A DNA stretch of 64,000 bases from Leptospira ognonensis (lineage in GTDB: Bacteria > Spirochaetota > Leptospiria > Leptospirales > Leptospiraceae), in NCBI RefSeq assembly GCF_004770745.1, contig NZ_RQGD01000045.1, positions 62,001 through 126,000 on the forward strand. The letters run 5' to 3'. Below, piece by piece: positions 18,590-27,031 of this stretch. Below the pieces are notes generated by a model, which had not been told where the DNA came from, did no database searches, and worked only from the letters and a program-made list of their open reading frames with translations. Each line of letters starts with the position of its first letter. Position 1 is the stretch's first letter. The translations under genes and the position numbers were made by a program.

Positions 18590-19406
18590 CGGACTGAATG
18601 CGCAGAAGAAGTTTGGTCAAAATTTTCTCGTCGATCAAAACATTGTAAAATTCATCATCGAAAAAGCAAAGCCTATCATTTTTTCTGAACCGATGGAGAT
18701 TGCAGAAATCGGTATAGGCCTTGGAACTCTTACGTATCCTATCTTGGAAATGGGTTTGATTACACATTTATTTGAAATCGATCATGCATACATCCAGTTG
18801 GCAAAAGACTCCTATCTCAAAAACTTCATAAATGGAAAACTCTATCCTGGAGACGCGCTCGAAAATTTAAATCAAATTTCCAATATACCAATCTTTGTAT
18901 TTGGAAACTTGCCTTACCACCTAACAACTGAAATCATCACTACAATTTCTACAGATTTTTCCGATTGGAAAGGCGGCTTGTTCATGGTGCAAAAAGAATT
19001 TGCCGAAAGGCTTACGGGTGAGATATCCTCCCTATCTGTTTTTCTCGAAGCAATCGGTAAAACCACACTTCTCAAACATGTAAACAAAAAGTGCTTTTAT
19101 CCAGCTCCCAAGATAGATTCCAGTTTGATCCTCCTCTTGCCGCACGCCTCAAAAGATCGCATTTTTAAAAACAAGAACGAATTGGCTGTTTGGTCCCGAA
19201 TGCTCCGAAGCTTTTTTTGGGGGAAACGAAAGCAAATGCAAGTTAGCCTACGGGAATCCCCTTTCTCGCAGGACCCTATCTTTCAAGCAGCAGTCTCACG
19301 CTCCATGGAAGCAGCAGGCATCTCGCCAAAAACGAGACCGGAAGAATTGAACCGGAAACAATTTCTGAATCTGGGTCAGGAATTACTTGACTCCTTGTCA
19401 AATTGA
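18537..19406 (+). CDS. ksgA: 16S rRNA dimethyladenosine transferase
   Basis: This 289-residue protein is KsgA/RsmA, which dimethylates two adjacent adenosines in helix 45 of 16S rRNA. KKFGQNFLVDQN (about residues 20-31) is the family start, the SAM motif is EIGIGLGTLTYPIL, and the catalytic motif IV is NLPYHL. The TTG at 18537 is chosen because it gives the standard tail before KKFGQNF and has AGAGGA in front. It begins inside the end of comEC, so the two are probably translationally linked. Confidence 0.95.
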   Translation: MQDRYTTPTEIQSFLSTNGLNAQKKFGQNFLVDQNIVKFIIEKAKPIIFSEPMEIAEIGIGLGTLTYPILEMGLITHLFEIDHAYIQLAKDSYLKNFINGKLYPGDALENLNQISNIPIFVFGNLPYHLTTEIITTISTDFSDWKGGLFMVQKEFAERLTGEISSLSVFLEAIGKTTLLKHVNKKCFYPAPKIDSSLILLLPHASKDRIFKNKNELAVWSRMLRSFFWGKRKQMQVSLRESPFSQDPIFQAAVSRSMEAAGISPKTRPEELNRKQFLNLGQELLDSLSN

Positions 19407-19423
19407 TGTCATAAGAGATTCTT

Positions 19424-20680
19424 ATGTTTGCTAACTTTACTCCCCCTCCTTTTGTAACGTATGCCATACCTGGTTTTTTCGTTCTCATTGGCATCGAAGT
19501 TGCGATTGGTGCCTGGAAAAACAGAAGTTTTTACCGGCTGAATGATTCCATTGCCGACCTAAGCACCGGGATTTTATCCCAGCTCTGGGGACTCTTTCAG
19601 AAAGGGATCGGACTATTTGCCTATTTCTATATCTATGAACACTTCCGCATTTTCGAATTTGCCTTAAACAATCCTTGGGCTTGGGTTTTATGCATTGTAG
19701 GCCAGGACTTCTGCTATTACTGGTCGCACCGCCTTGCCCACGAAGTCAATTTCCTTTGGGCAGGACATGTCATCCACCACCACAGCGAAGAATACAATCT
19801 TGTAGTGGCACTCAGACAGACCGGTCTTGGTGGTCTCGTGTCTTGGATTTTCTATGTGCCCTTGGCTCTTGTTGGTTTTCACCCTTGGATGTACTTGGGC
19901 AGTGGCCAGATCAATCTCATTTACCAGTTTTGGGTTCATACAAAGGCTGTAGGCAAGATTGGAAAGGTTGGGGAATTTTTACTCTCCACCCCGTCTCACC
20001 ACCGTGCCCACCACGCCATCAATCCGATCTACATAGATAGAAATCACGGCGGCATCTTTATCATCTGGGACCGACTTTTTGGAACCTTCCAAGAAGAAAC
20101 GGAGCCATGTGTCTATGGAACGGTGAAACCCCTTCGTAGTTTCAATCCAGTTTACGCCAATGTTCATTACTATTGGGAATTGATTCAGCAGGCAGCTGCA
20201 ACGAAAGGCCTCCTCAACAAACTGCTGGTTTTTATCAAGCGACCTGGTTGGGTCCCGCCCAATGGAAATGAGCCTGCAAGATACCTCCCCATCCCGGAAG
20301 TGAAACCGGAGTCCTTCGTGAAGTACGATCCAAAGCCAAGTGCGGAGGTTCGCTCGTACACGACAGCCTGGTTTGTCGGAATCTTACTCCTTTCTTTTGC
20401 CTTTCTACTCTTCGTGGCCAAATTTACGCTTCTCTCTCAGACTTTATTTGCAGTCTGGGTGACCCTTTCGCTCGTCTCGGTCAATGCGATGATTGAGGGG
20501 AAGTCTTGGGCGACCACCGCAGAGATTACCCGACTGATCTTTGGTTTCCTTCTCCTTGGCTATTTTGGTCTCGGTTGGACCTCTTACGGGATTGGCATCA
20601 CCTTTCTGATGATGGCAGGATTTCATTTCTACAAACGGCAGGCAAATCTGCCCTCTCGGAATGCAAGTCCCTCCTATTAA
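19424..20680 (+). CDS. Sterol desaturase/fatty-acid hydroxylase superfamily membrane enzyme
   Basis: This 418-residue integral membrane protein has the three di-iron histidine clusters of the superfamily: HRLAH (about residue 102), HVIHHH (about 118-123) and HHRAHH (about 190-195). Several transmembrane segments precede them, and an extra C-terminal region of about 120 residues with three or four more membrane segments follows. It probably hydroxylates or desaturates a membrane lipid; alkylglycerol monooxygenase-like relatives also have this length and tail. The substrate cannot be read from the sequence. It starts 18 bases after ksgA. Confidence 0.88.
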   Translation: MFANFTPPPFVTYAIPGFFVLIGIEVAIGAWKNRSFYRLNDSIADLSTGILSQLWGLFQKGIGLFAYFYIYEHFRIFEFALNNPWAWVLCIVGQDFCYYWSHRLAHEVNFLWAGHVIHHHSEEYNLVVALRQTGLGGLVSWIFYVPLALVGFHPWMYLGSGQINLIYQFWVHTKAVGKIGKVGEFLLSTPSHHRAHHAINPIYIDRNHGGIFIIWDRLFGTFQEETEPCVYGTVKPLRSFNPVYANVHYYWELIQQAAATKGLLNKLLVFIKRPGWVPPNGNEPARYLPIPEVKPESFVKYDPKPSAEVRSYTTAWFVGILLLSFAFLLFVAKFTLLSQTLFAVWVTLSLVSVNAMIEGKSWATTAEITRLIFGFLLLGYFGLGWTSYGIGITFLMMAGFHFYKRQANLPSRNASPSY

Positions 20681-20696
20681 CTCCTAATTCTCCTCA

Positions 20697-20721
20697 GTGC
20701 GCGGCTCCATCGGCTGCGCAC
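20697..20721 (+). terminator. Strong hairpin after the hydroxylase gene, possible terminator
   Basis: GTGCGC (20697-20702) and GCGCAC (20716-20721) pair perfectly, and the stem extends inward through GGCT/GGCT with two wobble pairs around a 5-base loop. No clean T run follows, so it may be a factor-assisted terminator or an RNA processing structure. It starts 16 bases past the stop codon. Confidence 0.35.
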
Positions 20722-20913
20722 GCTTCCTATGCTTAACTCCCGTTAAGGCAAACTTCCCCGTTCCCTTTCGATTTGGCTCGCCATACGCGCAGGGATGTCT
20801 TTACTATGTCTCATGAGTGCCTTTTTTGACGCTTTTTTTCGGTTCCTTTTCCTTGACCGAAATCCTTGGCGTGAGATTTTGGCAGTGCACAATAAAATGT
20901 GAGGGCGAAAAAG

Positions 20914-21699
20914 ATGAAACGAAAAAGATCCTTGTTCAGTATTTTGGGAGCCATCCTTCTGGTAGTCTCCTTCTCTGCATTTGCTTCCTACCAAAAGAAA
21001 AAAAACGAGCCAGTGTTTTTAGACAACCAAGTCTTCCAGAGATATGGAGACAAATGGGGCATGTGGGTAGATTTCCGCTTCGAAAAGAAGTCCTTAGAAG
21101 CCAAGGTTCAGGAGTTTGGAGCTGATTTAGAGGAAGTGCATTCCTTGAATGCGATTACTGAGAAAGAAAAAAAGAAACTGAACCGACCAGTCTTCATCGC
21201 TTATGGCAATGCGTATTCTGCGAAACTCCAGGAATCCGGATTTTATCGCGAAGCCGTTGATTCGCAAATCGACCAATTCATTTGGCCTGTTCTCCCAAAC
21301 AACCGGTCTCGGATTTCTTCTCGCATCGGACGCCGTTGGAATACGCTCCATACGGGAGTCGATATTGCGATCCCAAAAGAATCGATCGTTCTTGCGGCTG
21401 CAGATGGTGTCGTTGAGATTTCTGGTCGGAGTGGTGATTACGGAAATACGATCAAAATCTACCACCATGATTTGAATCATTTTCATACGGTTTACGGACA
21501 TAATAGCCAGTTACTCGTGAAAGCGGGAGATATCGTAAAGAAAGGGCAGATCATCGCGTATTCTGGAAATACAGGAAAATCCACAGGTCCGCATGTGCAC
21601 TTCGAAGTTCGTTATCATAATGTGTATCTGAATCCAGAAAACTTTCTCACACCCTTTGAAGAAGGTGTTGCTACGAGCATGGTGAGTTTCGCACACTAG
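20914..21699 (+). CDS. M23-family (LytM-like) peptidase
   Basis: This protein has 261 residues from ATG 20914; GAGGG lies 8 bases upstream, which favours it over the GTG five codons earlier. Residues 5-24 are hydrophobic (signal anchor or signal peptide). The C-terminal M23 domain has the zinc motifs HTGVDIA (H and D) and GPHVHFE (HxH), so it looks catalytically complete. It should cut peptidoglycan cross-bridges in the periplasm, in growth or division. A possible separate promoter lies in the 233-base gap after the hydroxylase gene. Confidence 0.92.
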   Translation: MKRKRSLFSILGAILLVVSFSAFASYQKKKNEPVFLDNQVFQRYGDKWGMWVDFRFEKKSLEAKVQEFGADLEEVHSLNAITEKEKKKLNRPVFIAYGNAYSAKLQESGFYREAVDSQIDQFIWPVLPNNRSRISSRIGRRWNTLHTGVDIAIPKESIVLAAADGVVEISGRSGDYGNTIKIYHHDLNHFHTVYGHNSQLLVKAGDIVKKGQIIAYSGNTGKSTGPHVHFEVRYHNVYLNPENFLTPFEEGVATSMVSFAH

Positions 21700-21703
21700 A
21701 AGA

Positions 21704-22522
21704 GTGACTGATCCTTTTCCCTTGAGACGTTGGGTTCCCGAGATACATGGGAACCTAACACAAATCATTTCCAGTGCCCCTGGAATCGCTTGCTTTGATT
21801 TCGATAACACTCTCATCTATAATGATTTTGGCGAAAAGTTAATGGAAGCTGTTGTCAACGATGGCATGGTCAACCTCCCCAACGATCTCAGTCCTTATTT
21901 TAGAAACCATTCTTATTGGAAAGATCATAGAAGCCACCCCACCGAAGAGAAGGCAGCTCTAATCTGGGAAGAGTATACCTACTTTTTAAAAGAATTTGGA
22001 ATCGAAGCAGGTTACAGATGGACGAGTTTTCTCTTCCAGGGAATGACAAAAGAAGAGTTCTATGACTTTAGCAGAGCCAATTGGGCCAAGGTAAGTGGAC
22101 ATAGAACTGAGGAAGCAGTCTTCCCACAACCCGAGCTACTTGATCTCATTACATTTCTAAACAAAAAAGATTGGATTGTATATATTGTGACTGCCTCGCC
22201 CGAGCTAGGAATTGCTGCGATTTCGGATCATTTTGCCATTCCGGAATCTCAAGTGATCGGAATGAGACAGGCTTTTTCACCCGAGGGCAAAACCCTTCCA
22301 GTAATCATCGAACCCTATACCTACGGCAAGGGCAAGGTTGCTGCCATACTTTCTCGGATAGGAAATTTGCCTGACCTAGCCTTTGGGGATTCGTTTAACG
22401 ACTTTCCTATGTTATGCTCTGCCAAACGAAAAGCAGTTGCCATGGACAAGGGCAATCCTGAATTTGTAGATGCCTGCCGAAAAGAAGGAATTTTAATTCA
22501 GCCTTTTATGAATCACGTTTAA
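21704..22522 (+). CDS. HAD-superfamily phosphatase, phosphoserine phosphatase-like
   Basis: This 272-residue protein starts at GTG 21704, 4 bases after the peptidase stop. HAD motif I is DFDNTL (about residues 33-38) with the two catalytic aspartates, motif II is VTASPE and motif IV is GDSFNDFPML. The helical cap between motifs I and II fits the SerB/HAD-IB type. It probably removes phosphate from a small metabolite. It ends 4 bases before the rsmI start, so it is part of the same operon. Confidence 0.85.
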   Translation: MTDPFPLRRWVPEIHGNLTQIISSAPGIACFDFDNTLIYNDFGEKLMEAVVNDGMVNLPNDLSPYFRNHSYWKDHRSHPTEEKAALIWEEYTYFLKEFGIEAGYRWTSFLFQGMTKEEFYDFSRANWAKVSGHRTEEAVFPQPELLDLITFLNKKDWIVYIVTASPELGIAAISDHFAIPESQVIGMRQAFSPEGKTLPVIIEPYTYGKGKVAAILSRIGNLPDLAFGDSFNDFPMLCSAKRKAVAMDKGNPEFVDACRKEGILIQPFMNHV

Positions 22523-22526
22523 TCAT

Positions 22527-23216
22527 ATGACTCCCACACTCTATTTAGTATCAAATTCCCTCGGTGACGACAGGGATCTACCTCCCAGGACCAAAGAATT
22601 ATTAGAAAAAGCAGATTTAGTGTTAGGTGAGGAAAGGCGCACTACCTCCACTTTGCTCAAAAAACTAGGCATCCAAAGAGACTTTGAAATTATAAATGAG
22701 CATTCTACAGAAAGTGAGATAGAAGAAATTCTCCTACGAATGCTTCAGATACCCCTTACTTGCATCATTTCCGATTCCGGGAGCCCTGGGATCGAAGATC
22801 CAGCTCGAAAACTCGTTCCCAAGGCGTGGGATTTTGGCATGAGCGTACATTCCGCACCTGGGCCGACAGCGGCTATGGCTGCGCTTGCTGCCTCTGGCTT
22901 TCAATCTTCGCCCTTTACGTTCGTTGGATTTTTTCCCAAGGACCAAAGAGAGAGAGAAAGGGACTTAAAAACGTATTTAAACCTAGGACACACCCTTGTT
23001 TTTTATGAAACGCCATACAGGACCAAACATATGTTAGAATCATTGGCGAAAGTCGTTCCTGCCAATCGACGTATTTTTTTAAATCTCGATATCTCCCTAA
23101 AATTTGAAAAAAGTTATCGAGGTGCTGCAAAAGAATTGTTTCAGTCCGTGCAGTCCAATGCGAAAGCCATGCCTGTATTCGTGATCGAAGAGAAAAATTC
23201 TAAGACGCATCGTTAG
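22527..23216 (+). CDS. rsmI: RsmI-type 16S rRNA (cytidine-2'-O)-methyltransferase
   Basis: This 229-residue SAM-dependent tetrapyrrole-methylase-fold protein resembles RsmI. The N-terminus TLYLVSNSLGD, the motif EERRTTSTLLKKLGI, the loop ISDSGSPGIEDPARKLV and the segment SAPGPTAAMAALAASGF follow RsmI order. It is about 50 residues shorter than E. coli RsmI, lacking the C-terminal extension, and the SDAGTP loop is variant, so a methylase of related but different target is possible. It sits between a HAD phosphatase and an XRE-cupin regulator. Confidence 0.8.
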   Translation: MTPTLYLVSNSLGDDRDLPPRTKELLEKADLVLGEERRTTSTLLKKLGIQRDFEIINEHSTESEIEEILLRMLQIPLTCIISDSGSPGIEDPARKLVPKAWDFGMSVHSAPGPTAAMAALAASGFQSSPFTFVGFFPKDQRERERDLKTYLNLGHTLVFYETPYRTKHMLESLAKVVPANRRIFLNLDISLKFEKSYRGAAKELFQSVQSNAKAMPVFVIEEKNSKTHR

Positions 23217-23253
23217 TTTCTTGACTTCCCTCTGTTATATTGGAATTTGAGTC

Positions 23254-23877
23254 ATGGTCTCTAAACTCGAACCTTCTGATGCGGAAAAGGAATTGGCTTT
23301 TGCTGAAGCTGGTGATTATATAACAGATGTTGTCAAAGAAAACCTAAAACTCATACGACATACCAAAGGCTTTTCGCTCGATAAGCTTGCCAACCGCTGT
23401 GGTGTGAGTCGAGCCATGCTGAGCCAAATTGAACAGGGAAAGTCCGTGCCGACCATCTCCGTTTTGTGGAAGATTGCCAATGGTCTGAGCGTTCCCTTTT
23501 CAGAACTTCTCAAAGAAAAGAACCAAGACGGGATCCACGTCCTCAAGGCTGAAAATTCTAAAGTTCTCTACTCCAATTCCAAAGTGTTTGCGAGCCGTGC
23601 CTTATTTCCTTTTTTAGGAAACCGTAAAACGGAATTCTATGAACTCGTTTTAAAACCAGGCGGACATGAAGTGGCAGAACCTCATAAGACGGGCACGACG
23701 GAAAATATCGTAGTCGTGACAGGAAAACTCAGACTCCGCGTCGGGGAAAAGGTAGTAGAGTTAGATCCAAGAGATTCCGTTTTTTTTAAAGCAGATATTT
23801 CTCATGAATATTCCAATCCAACAGATGGGGAAACTCTCATGTATCTTGTCATGGATTATACAGATGAAGTTGGATAA
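23254..23877 (+). CDS. XRE-family regulator with cupin sensor domain
   Basis: This 207-residue protein has an N-terminal helix-turn-helix (about residues 27-82: [27 protein letters not shown]) and a C-terminal cupin (about 125-200, with [18 protein letters not shown] and a final [13 protein letters not shown] strand). Such regulators bind DNA through the first domain and a small ligand, often an amino acid or polyamine, through the second. No metabolic partner gene is adjacent, so the target is unknown. Its own gene is between rsmI and prmA, all plus strand. Confidence 0.9.
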   Translation: MVSKLEPSDAEKELAFAEAGDYITDVVKENLKLIRHTKGFSLDKLANRCGVSRAMLSQIEQGKSVPTISVLWKIANGLSVPFSELLKEKNQDGIHVLKAENSKVLYSNSKVFASRALFPFLGNRKTEFYELVLKPGGHEVAEPHKTGTTENIVVVTGKLRLRVGEKVVELDPRDSVFFKADISHEYSNPTDGETLMYLVMDYTDEVG

Positions 23878-23885
23878 TTAAAAAC

Positions 23886-24809
23886 TTGGAATATAGAGAA
23901 TTAAAAGTCAATCTTCCGAAATCAGGCTCAGATGATCTCTATTCTCTGTTAGAACTTTTACAAGTCGCAGGATATTATGAAATTCTTTTCGATGGCGATG
24001 CTCCCAAAGAACCTGAGCAAGGCATACTCAAAGAGAATACAAACATTCGAATCTACTTAAATACGGAAGAGATTCAAAAAGAAATTCAAATACTCATTTT
24101 TTTAAAATCCAATTTTCCGCATAACTCAAATTACGAAACTCGAAATATTGAAACTAGAGACTACGAAGAAGCCTATAAAGAATTTTATAAGCCTTTCTCC
24201 ATAGGAAAAAAACTTTGGGTGATCCCTACTTGGGAAAAAGATTCAGAAATAACAAAGGCTCTATGGCAACATAATGGCGGGATTCCTCTGTATATCAACC
24301 CGGGTGTAGCCTTTGGAACTGGTCACCATGAGACAACCAAACTCATATTGGAAAGATTAGATAGTCTCACGGACGAGGGTTCTATTTTTCAATCGGCTTG
24401 TGATTTAGGTACTGGGTCGGGAATTTTGTCAATCGGCCTTGCAAAACTCGGAACCAAAAGAATTTTTGCACTGGATATTGATCAAAATGCTGTTAAGGCT
24501 GCTTGGTCGAATTGGCAAGAAAATGATTTTTCAAAGGATATAAAATTCACAGTCGAAGAGTCGGGACTTGACAATGAAAATTGTTTGAAGGATGAATATG
24601 ATCTTGCCATCGCAAACATTACATTCGCTGTCCTCTCTCAAAACATTCGTAATTTGGCTAAAATCAAATCAAAACGATTTATTTTCTCGGGCATCATCAC
24701 GGAAAAAAAAGATGAGTTCTTGGAGCTACTAAAAACGAACCTTCCTGGCTCCCTACTCCACTCTCACGAGTGGAATGAATGGTGGGTGCTAGATTGGGTT
24801 AAACATTAG
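23886..24809 (+). CDS. prmA: Ribosomal protein L11 methyltransferase
   Basis: This 307-residue protein shows PrmA hallmarks: NPGVAFGTGHHETT (about residues 137-150), SAM motif DLGTGSGILSIGLAKLG, DIDQNAVKAA and the catalytic-region IANITFAVL. It trimethylates L11 in the cytoplasm. The start is TTG 23886, since no ATG or GTG lies between it and the conserved region. The stop shares TTAG (24806-24809) with the convergent sensor gene. Confidence 0.93.
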   Translation: MEYRELKVNLPKSGSDDLYSLLELLQVAGYYEILFDGDAPKEPEQGILKENTNIRIYLNTEEIQKEIQILIFLKSNFPHNSNYETRNIETRDYEEAYKEFYKPFSIGKKLWVIPTWEKDSEITKALWQHNGGIPLYINPGVAFGTGHHETTKLILERLDSLTDEGSIFQSACDLGTGSGILSIGLAKLGTKRIFALDIDQNAVKAAWSNWQENDFSKDIKFTVEESGLDNENCLKDEYDLAIANITFAVLSQNIRNLAKIKSKRFIFSGIITEKKDEFLELLKTNLPGSLLHSHEWNEWWVLDWVKH

Positions 24810-26917
24810 CCCTTCTTAAAAAACTTTATCAGCCTTACTTGATTACCAACTTCGTTGTACTCGATCCGATCAAAAACAGATTTTGTTAAGTAAATGCCTC
24901 TACCATGCTGTTCGTGTGCATCGTTTAAATCTTCTATCGGACGCTCTAAAACTTTTTTGTGATCAAAACCATTTCCTTCGTCCGTAATTCGATAGGCAAC
25001 ATAATCATCGTTTAAGACATACTCAATTTTTATCACCTTACGGTTGTATCTTGGATCTTCTTGTCTTTTTTGAATGAAATCGAGATAATTTCCTTCTAAT
25101 AGAGCCTCTGATTTTTCATCAAAACCTATGTTTAAATTTCCATGTTCAATGGCATTGATGATGATTTCTCTTAGAGAAGTCCGAATCTCTGTTTGACTAA
25201 TGGGACTAATGTGTTTTCCCAAGTGTGTTGTCACTTGTTGAGATACAAGCTCCGCATTTCTTAAATAATTATTGATCGTAAATTCAATACGCTCGGAATC
25301 AATAAAACCTAACAAAGTATCATCATACTGTGGTGTTAAAGTTGCCAAAATTTCTCTATTTTTTTCGAACTCAATGAATTGAAATTTAATATACATATCC
25401 TTGGGTTCTTTTACGTATTTTTGAGCAAACTCCACGCGAAACGTTCCCACTTTTCCGATCATTTTCAATTCAGCAAATTTATCATTTAAATAAAGAAGAT
25501 TGAATCCCGCCTTTTTGCCCTTCATGGGAAAGAGTAGATCCGCTAGCTTTTTCCCTTTGATATCATCTGTCCTGTATCCTAAGTGTTTTGCAAGCGCCCG
25601 GTTTGCATTGATGATTTCGGTATCTTCATTTAAAAGTAAAATTACTTCATCTGCACCTTGGAAGATTTCTCTAAATCGTTTTTCCGAATCTTCAATTTTG
25701 GCATTAACATGTGATAATTCCCTGAGATTTTCTCTAAGACTCCGCGAAAGAGAATTGATTCGATCTGCAAGACCTAGTGAGAGCAGAGTGACTTCAAGTG
25801 CCGTTCCTATTTGAATGGTCCAGCGGGTAATCTGATTATCAGGGAGCAGACCTAAACTTTTCAAAGAGTACAGTCCAACACCTAACAAAAAGAAAGTCCA
25901 AGCGATTAAATAAAACGTCGCCGTTCTACCTTTTCTGATAAAGGCGACGACACCACTCGACACCATAATGATTAAAGAGATCAGGGCAAAACCGATCGCC
26001 AAAAGAATACTTGTCCTATATGAAAAAAAGAAAGTTATGATAGAAACAGCGATCAGTATGTATCCCCATTGCAGCATAAACTTCGCTAGAGCATGCGATA
26101 GTTTTTGGAGACTTAAAAAGTGAATCGCGAAAAAGACTCCGGAAAAGCAGGATGTGATGATAAAGAAAGGTAGGCAATAATTTGCCCACCAAACAGATTC
26201 TGGCCATAGATATTGAAAAGCAATTCCGTTATTAGCTAGATGAAAAAGGGAAATAGAAGTAATAAACAGCACATAAAGCAAATAACTTTTATCTCGAGTG
26301 AAAACATATATAGAAAAGTTATAAAAAATCATGACTAGCATGATGCCATAAAACAGACCAAAGATAATCTGCTCCTTATTCATCTTACTTATGCCTTCTG
26401 TCATGGACCAAGCCTCTAATGTGAGTGGTATAGTTGACTCGGACTTAATTCTTAAATAATAGACTGCTTCCGAATTTGGTGATTCAATTAATGGAAATAT
26501 TACGTTTCTATAATTTTCATTACGCTCAGAGAACGGGAACTGATCGCCCGTTAAGCGTTTTAACTGAGGCGATAGATTTGATGAGTAAATTTCAATCTCA
26601 TCAATCAAGGGAAAATTAAACTCTAAAAACCAATGGATTGCATTGTCAGATTTATTAGCCACAGGCAATCGCACCCAGAATTGAGAGGAGGAAAAACCAA
26701 GATTTTCGGAAAGCACGCGCTTAAATTTCGAATCAAGGCTCCCTGAAAGAATCTCTTCTGCCGTGACAGACGATGTCTTATCTTCCAAGAGGTAAAGATA
26801 GGGTAATAGATTTTTTCCCGCCGTATCTGCTTTGATCGGAAAAGCAACTTCAGCGAAAACGGGAAGCCCATAGAGTAACGCAAAGAGGGTAATTAGATAC
26901 GTCAAAAGTGTTTTCAA
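24806..26917 (-). CDS. 7TMR-DISM sensor with PAS domain and RsbW-type ATPase end
   Basis: This 703-residue protein has, in order, a signal peptide (1-22), an extracytoplasmic 7TMR-DISMED2-type beta domain (about 40-160), seven transmembrane segments (about 185-385), a PAS-like domain (about 410-520) and a GHKL ATPase domain (about 570-700) with N box EIIINAIEHGN and a glycine loop near GRGIYLTKSVFD. No HisKA-type phosphoacceptor histidine block precedes the ATPase; the ATPase resembles anti-sigma kinases instead. It may therefore phosphorylate a STAS protein or bind a sigma factor. It lies alone, convergent with prmA. Confidence 0.85.
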   Translation of the reverse strand: MKTLLTYLITLFALLYGLPVFAEVAFPIKADTAGKNLLPYLYLLEDKTSSVTAEEILSGSLDSKFKRVLSENLGFSSSQFWVRLPVANKSDNAIHWFLEFNFPLIDEIEIYSSNLSPQLKRLTGDQFPFSERNENYRNVIFPLIESPNSEAVYYLRIKSESTIPLTLEAWSMTEGISKMNKEQIIFGLFYGIMLVMIFYNFSIYVFTRDKSYLLYVLFITSISLFHLANNGIAFQYLWPESVWWANYCLPFFIITSCFSGVFFAIHFLSLQKLSHALAKFMLQWGYILIAVSIITFFFSYRTSILLAIGFALISLIIMVSSGVVAFIRKGRTATFYLIAWTFFLLGVGLYSLKSLGLLPDNQITRWTIQIGTALEVTLLSLGLADRINSLSRSLRENLRELSHVNAKIEDSEKRFREIFQGADEVILLLNEDTEIINANRALAKHLGYRTDDIKGKKLADLLFPMKGKKAGFNLLYLNDKFAELKMIGKVGTFRVEFAQKYVKEPKDMYIKFQFIEFEKNREILATLTPQYDDTLLGFIDSERIEFTINNYLRNAELVSQQVTTHLGKHISPISQTEIRTSLREIIINAIEHGNLNIGFDEKSEALLEGNYLDFIQKRQEDPRYNRKVIKIEYVLNDDYVAYRITDEGNGFDHKKVLERPIEDLNDAHEQHGRGIYLTKSVFDRIEYNEVGNQVRLIKFFKKG

Positions 26918-27031
26918 ATTAAAATTCCAAATATTCGTCTGTGATTCGCAAAAAAGCCAAAACTATTGCACGGTATTTTCGTATTTTTTCTAGCCTTTTT
27001 TCGGATTCTGAATATTTTAGGGGAAAGATTT

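Noticed and set aside
19675..20040. 121-residue frame inside the hydroxylase gene
   Set aside because: The main frame carries all three histidine clusters; this one is a shadow rich in Pro, Cys and His by chance.
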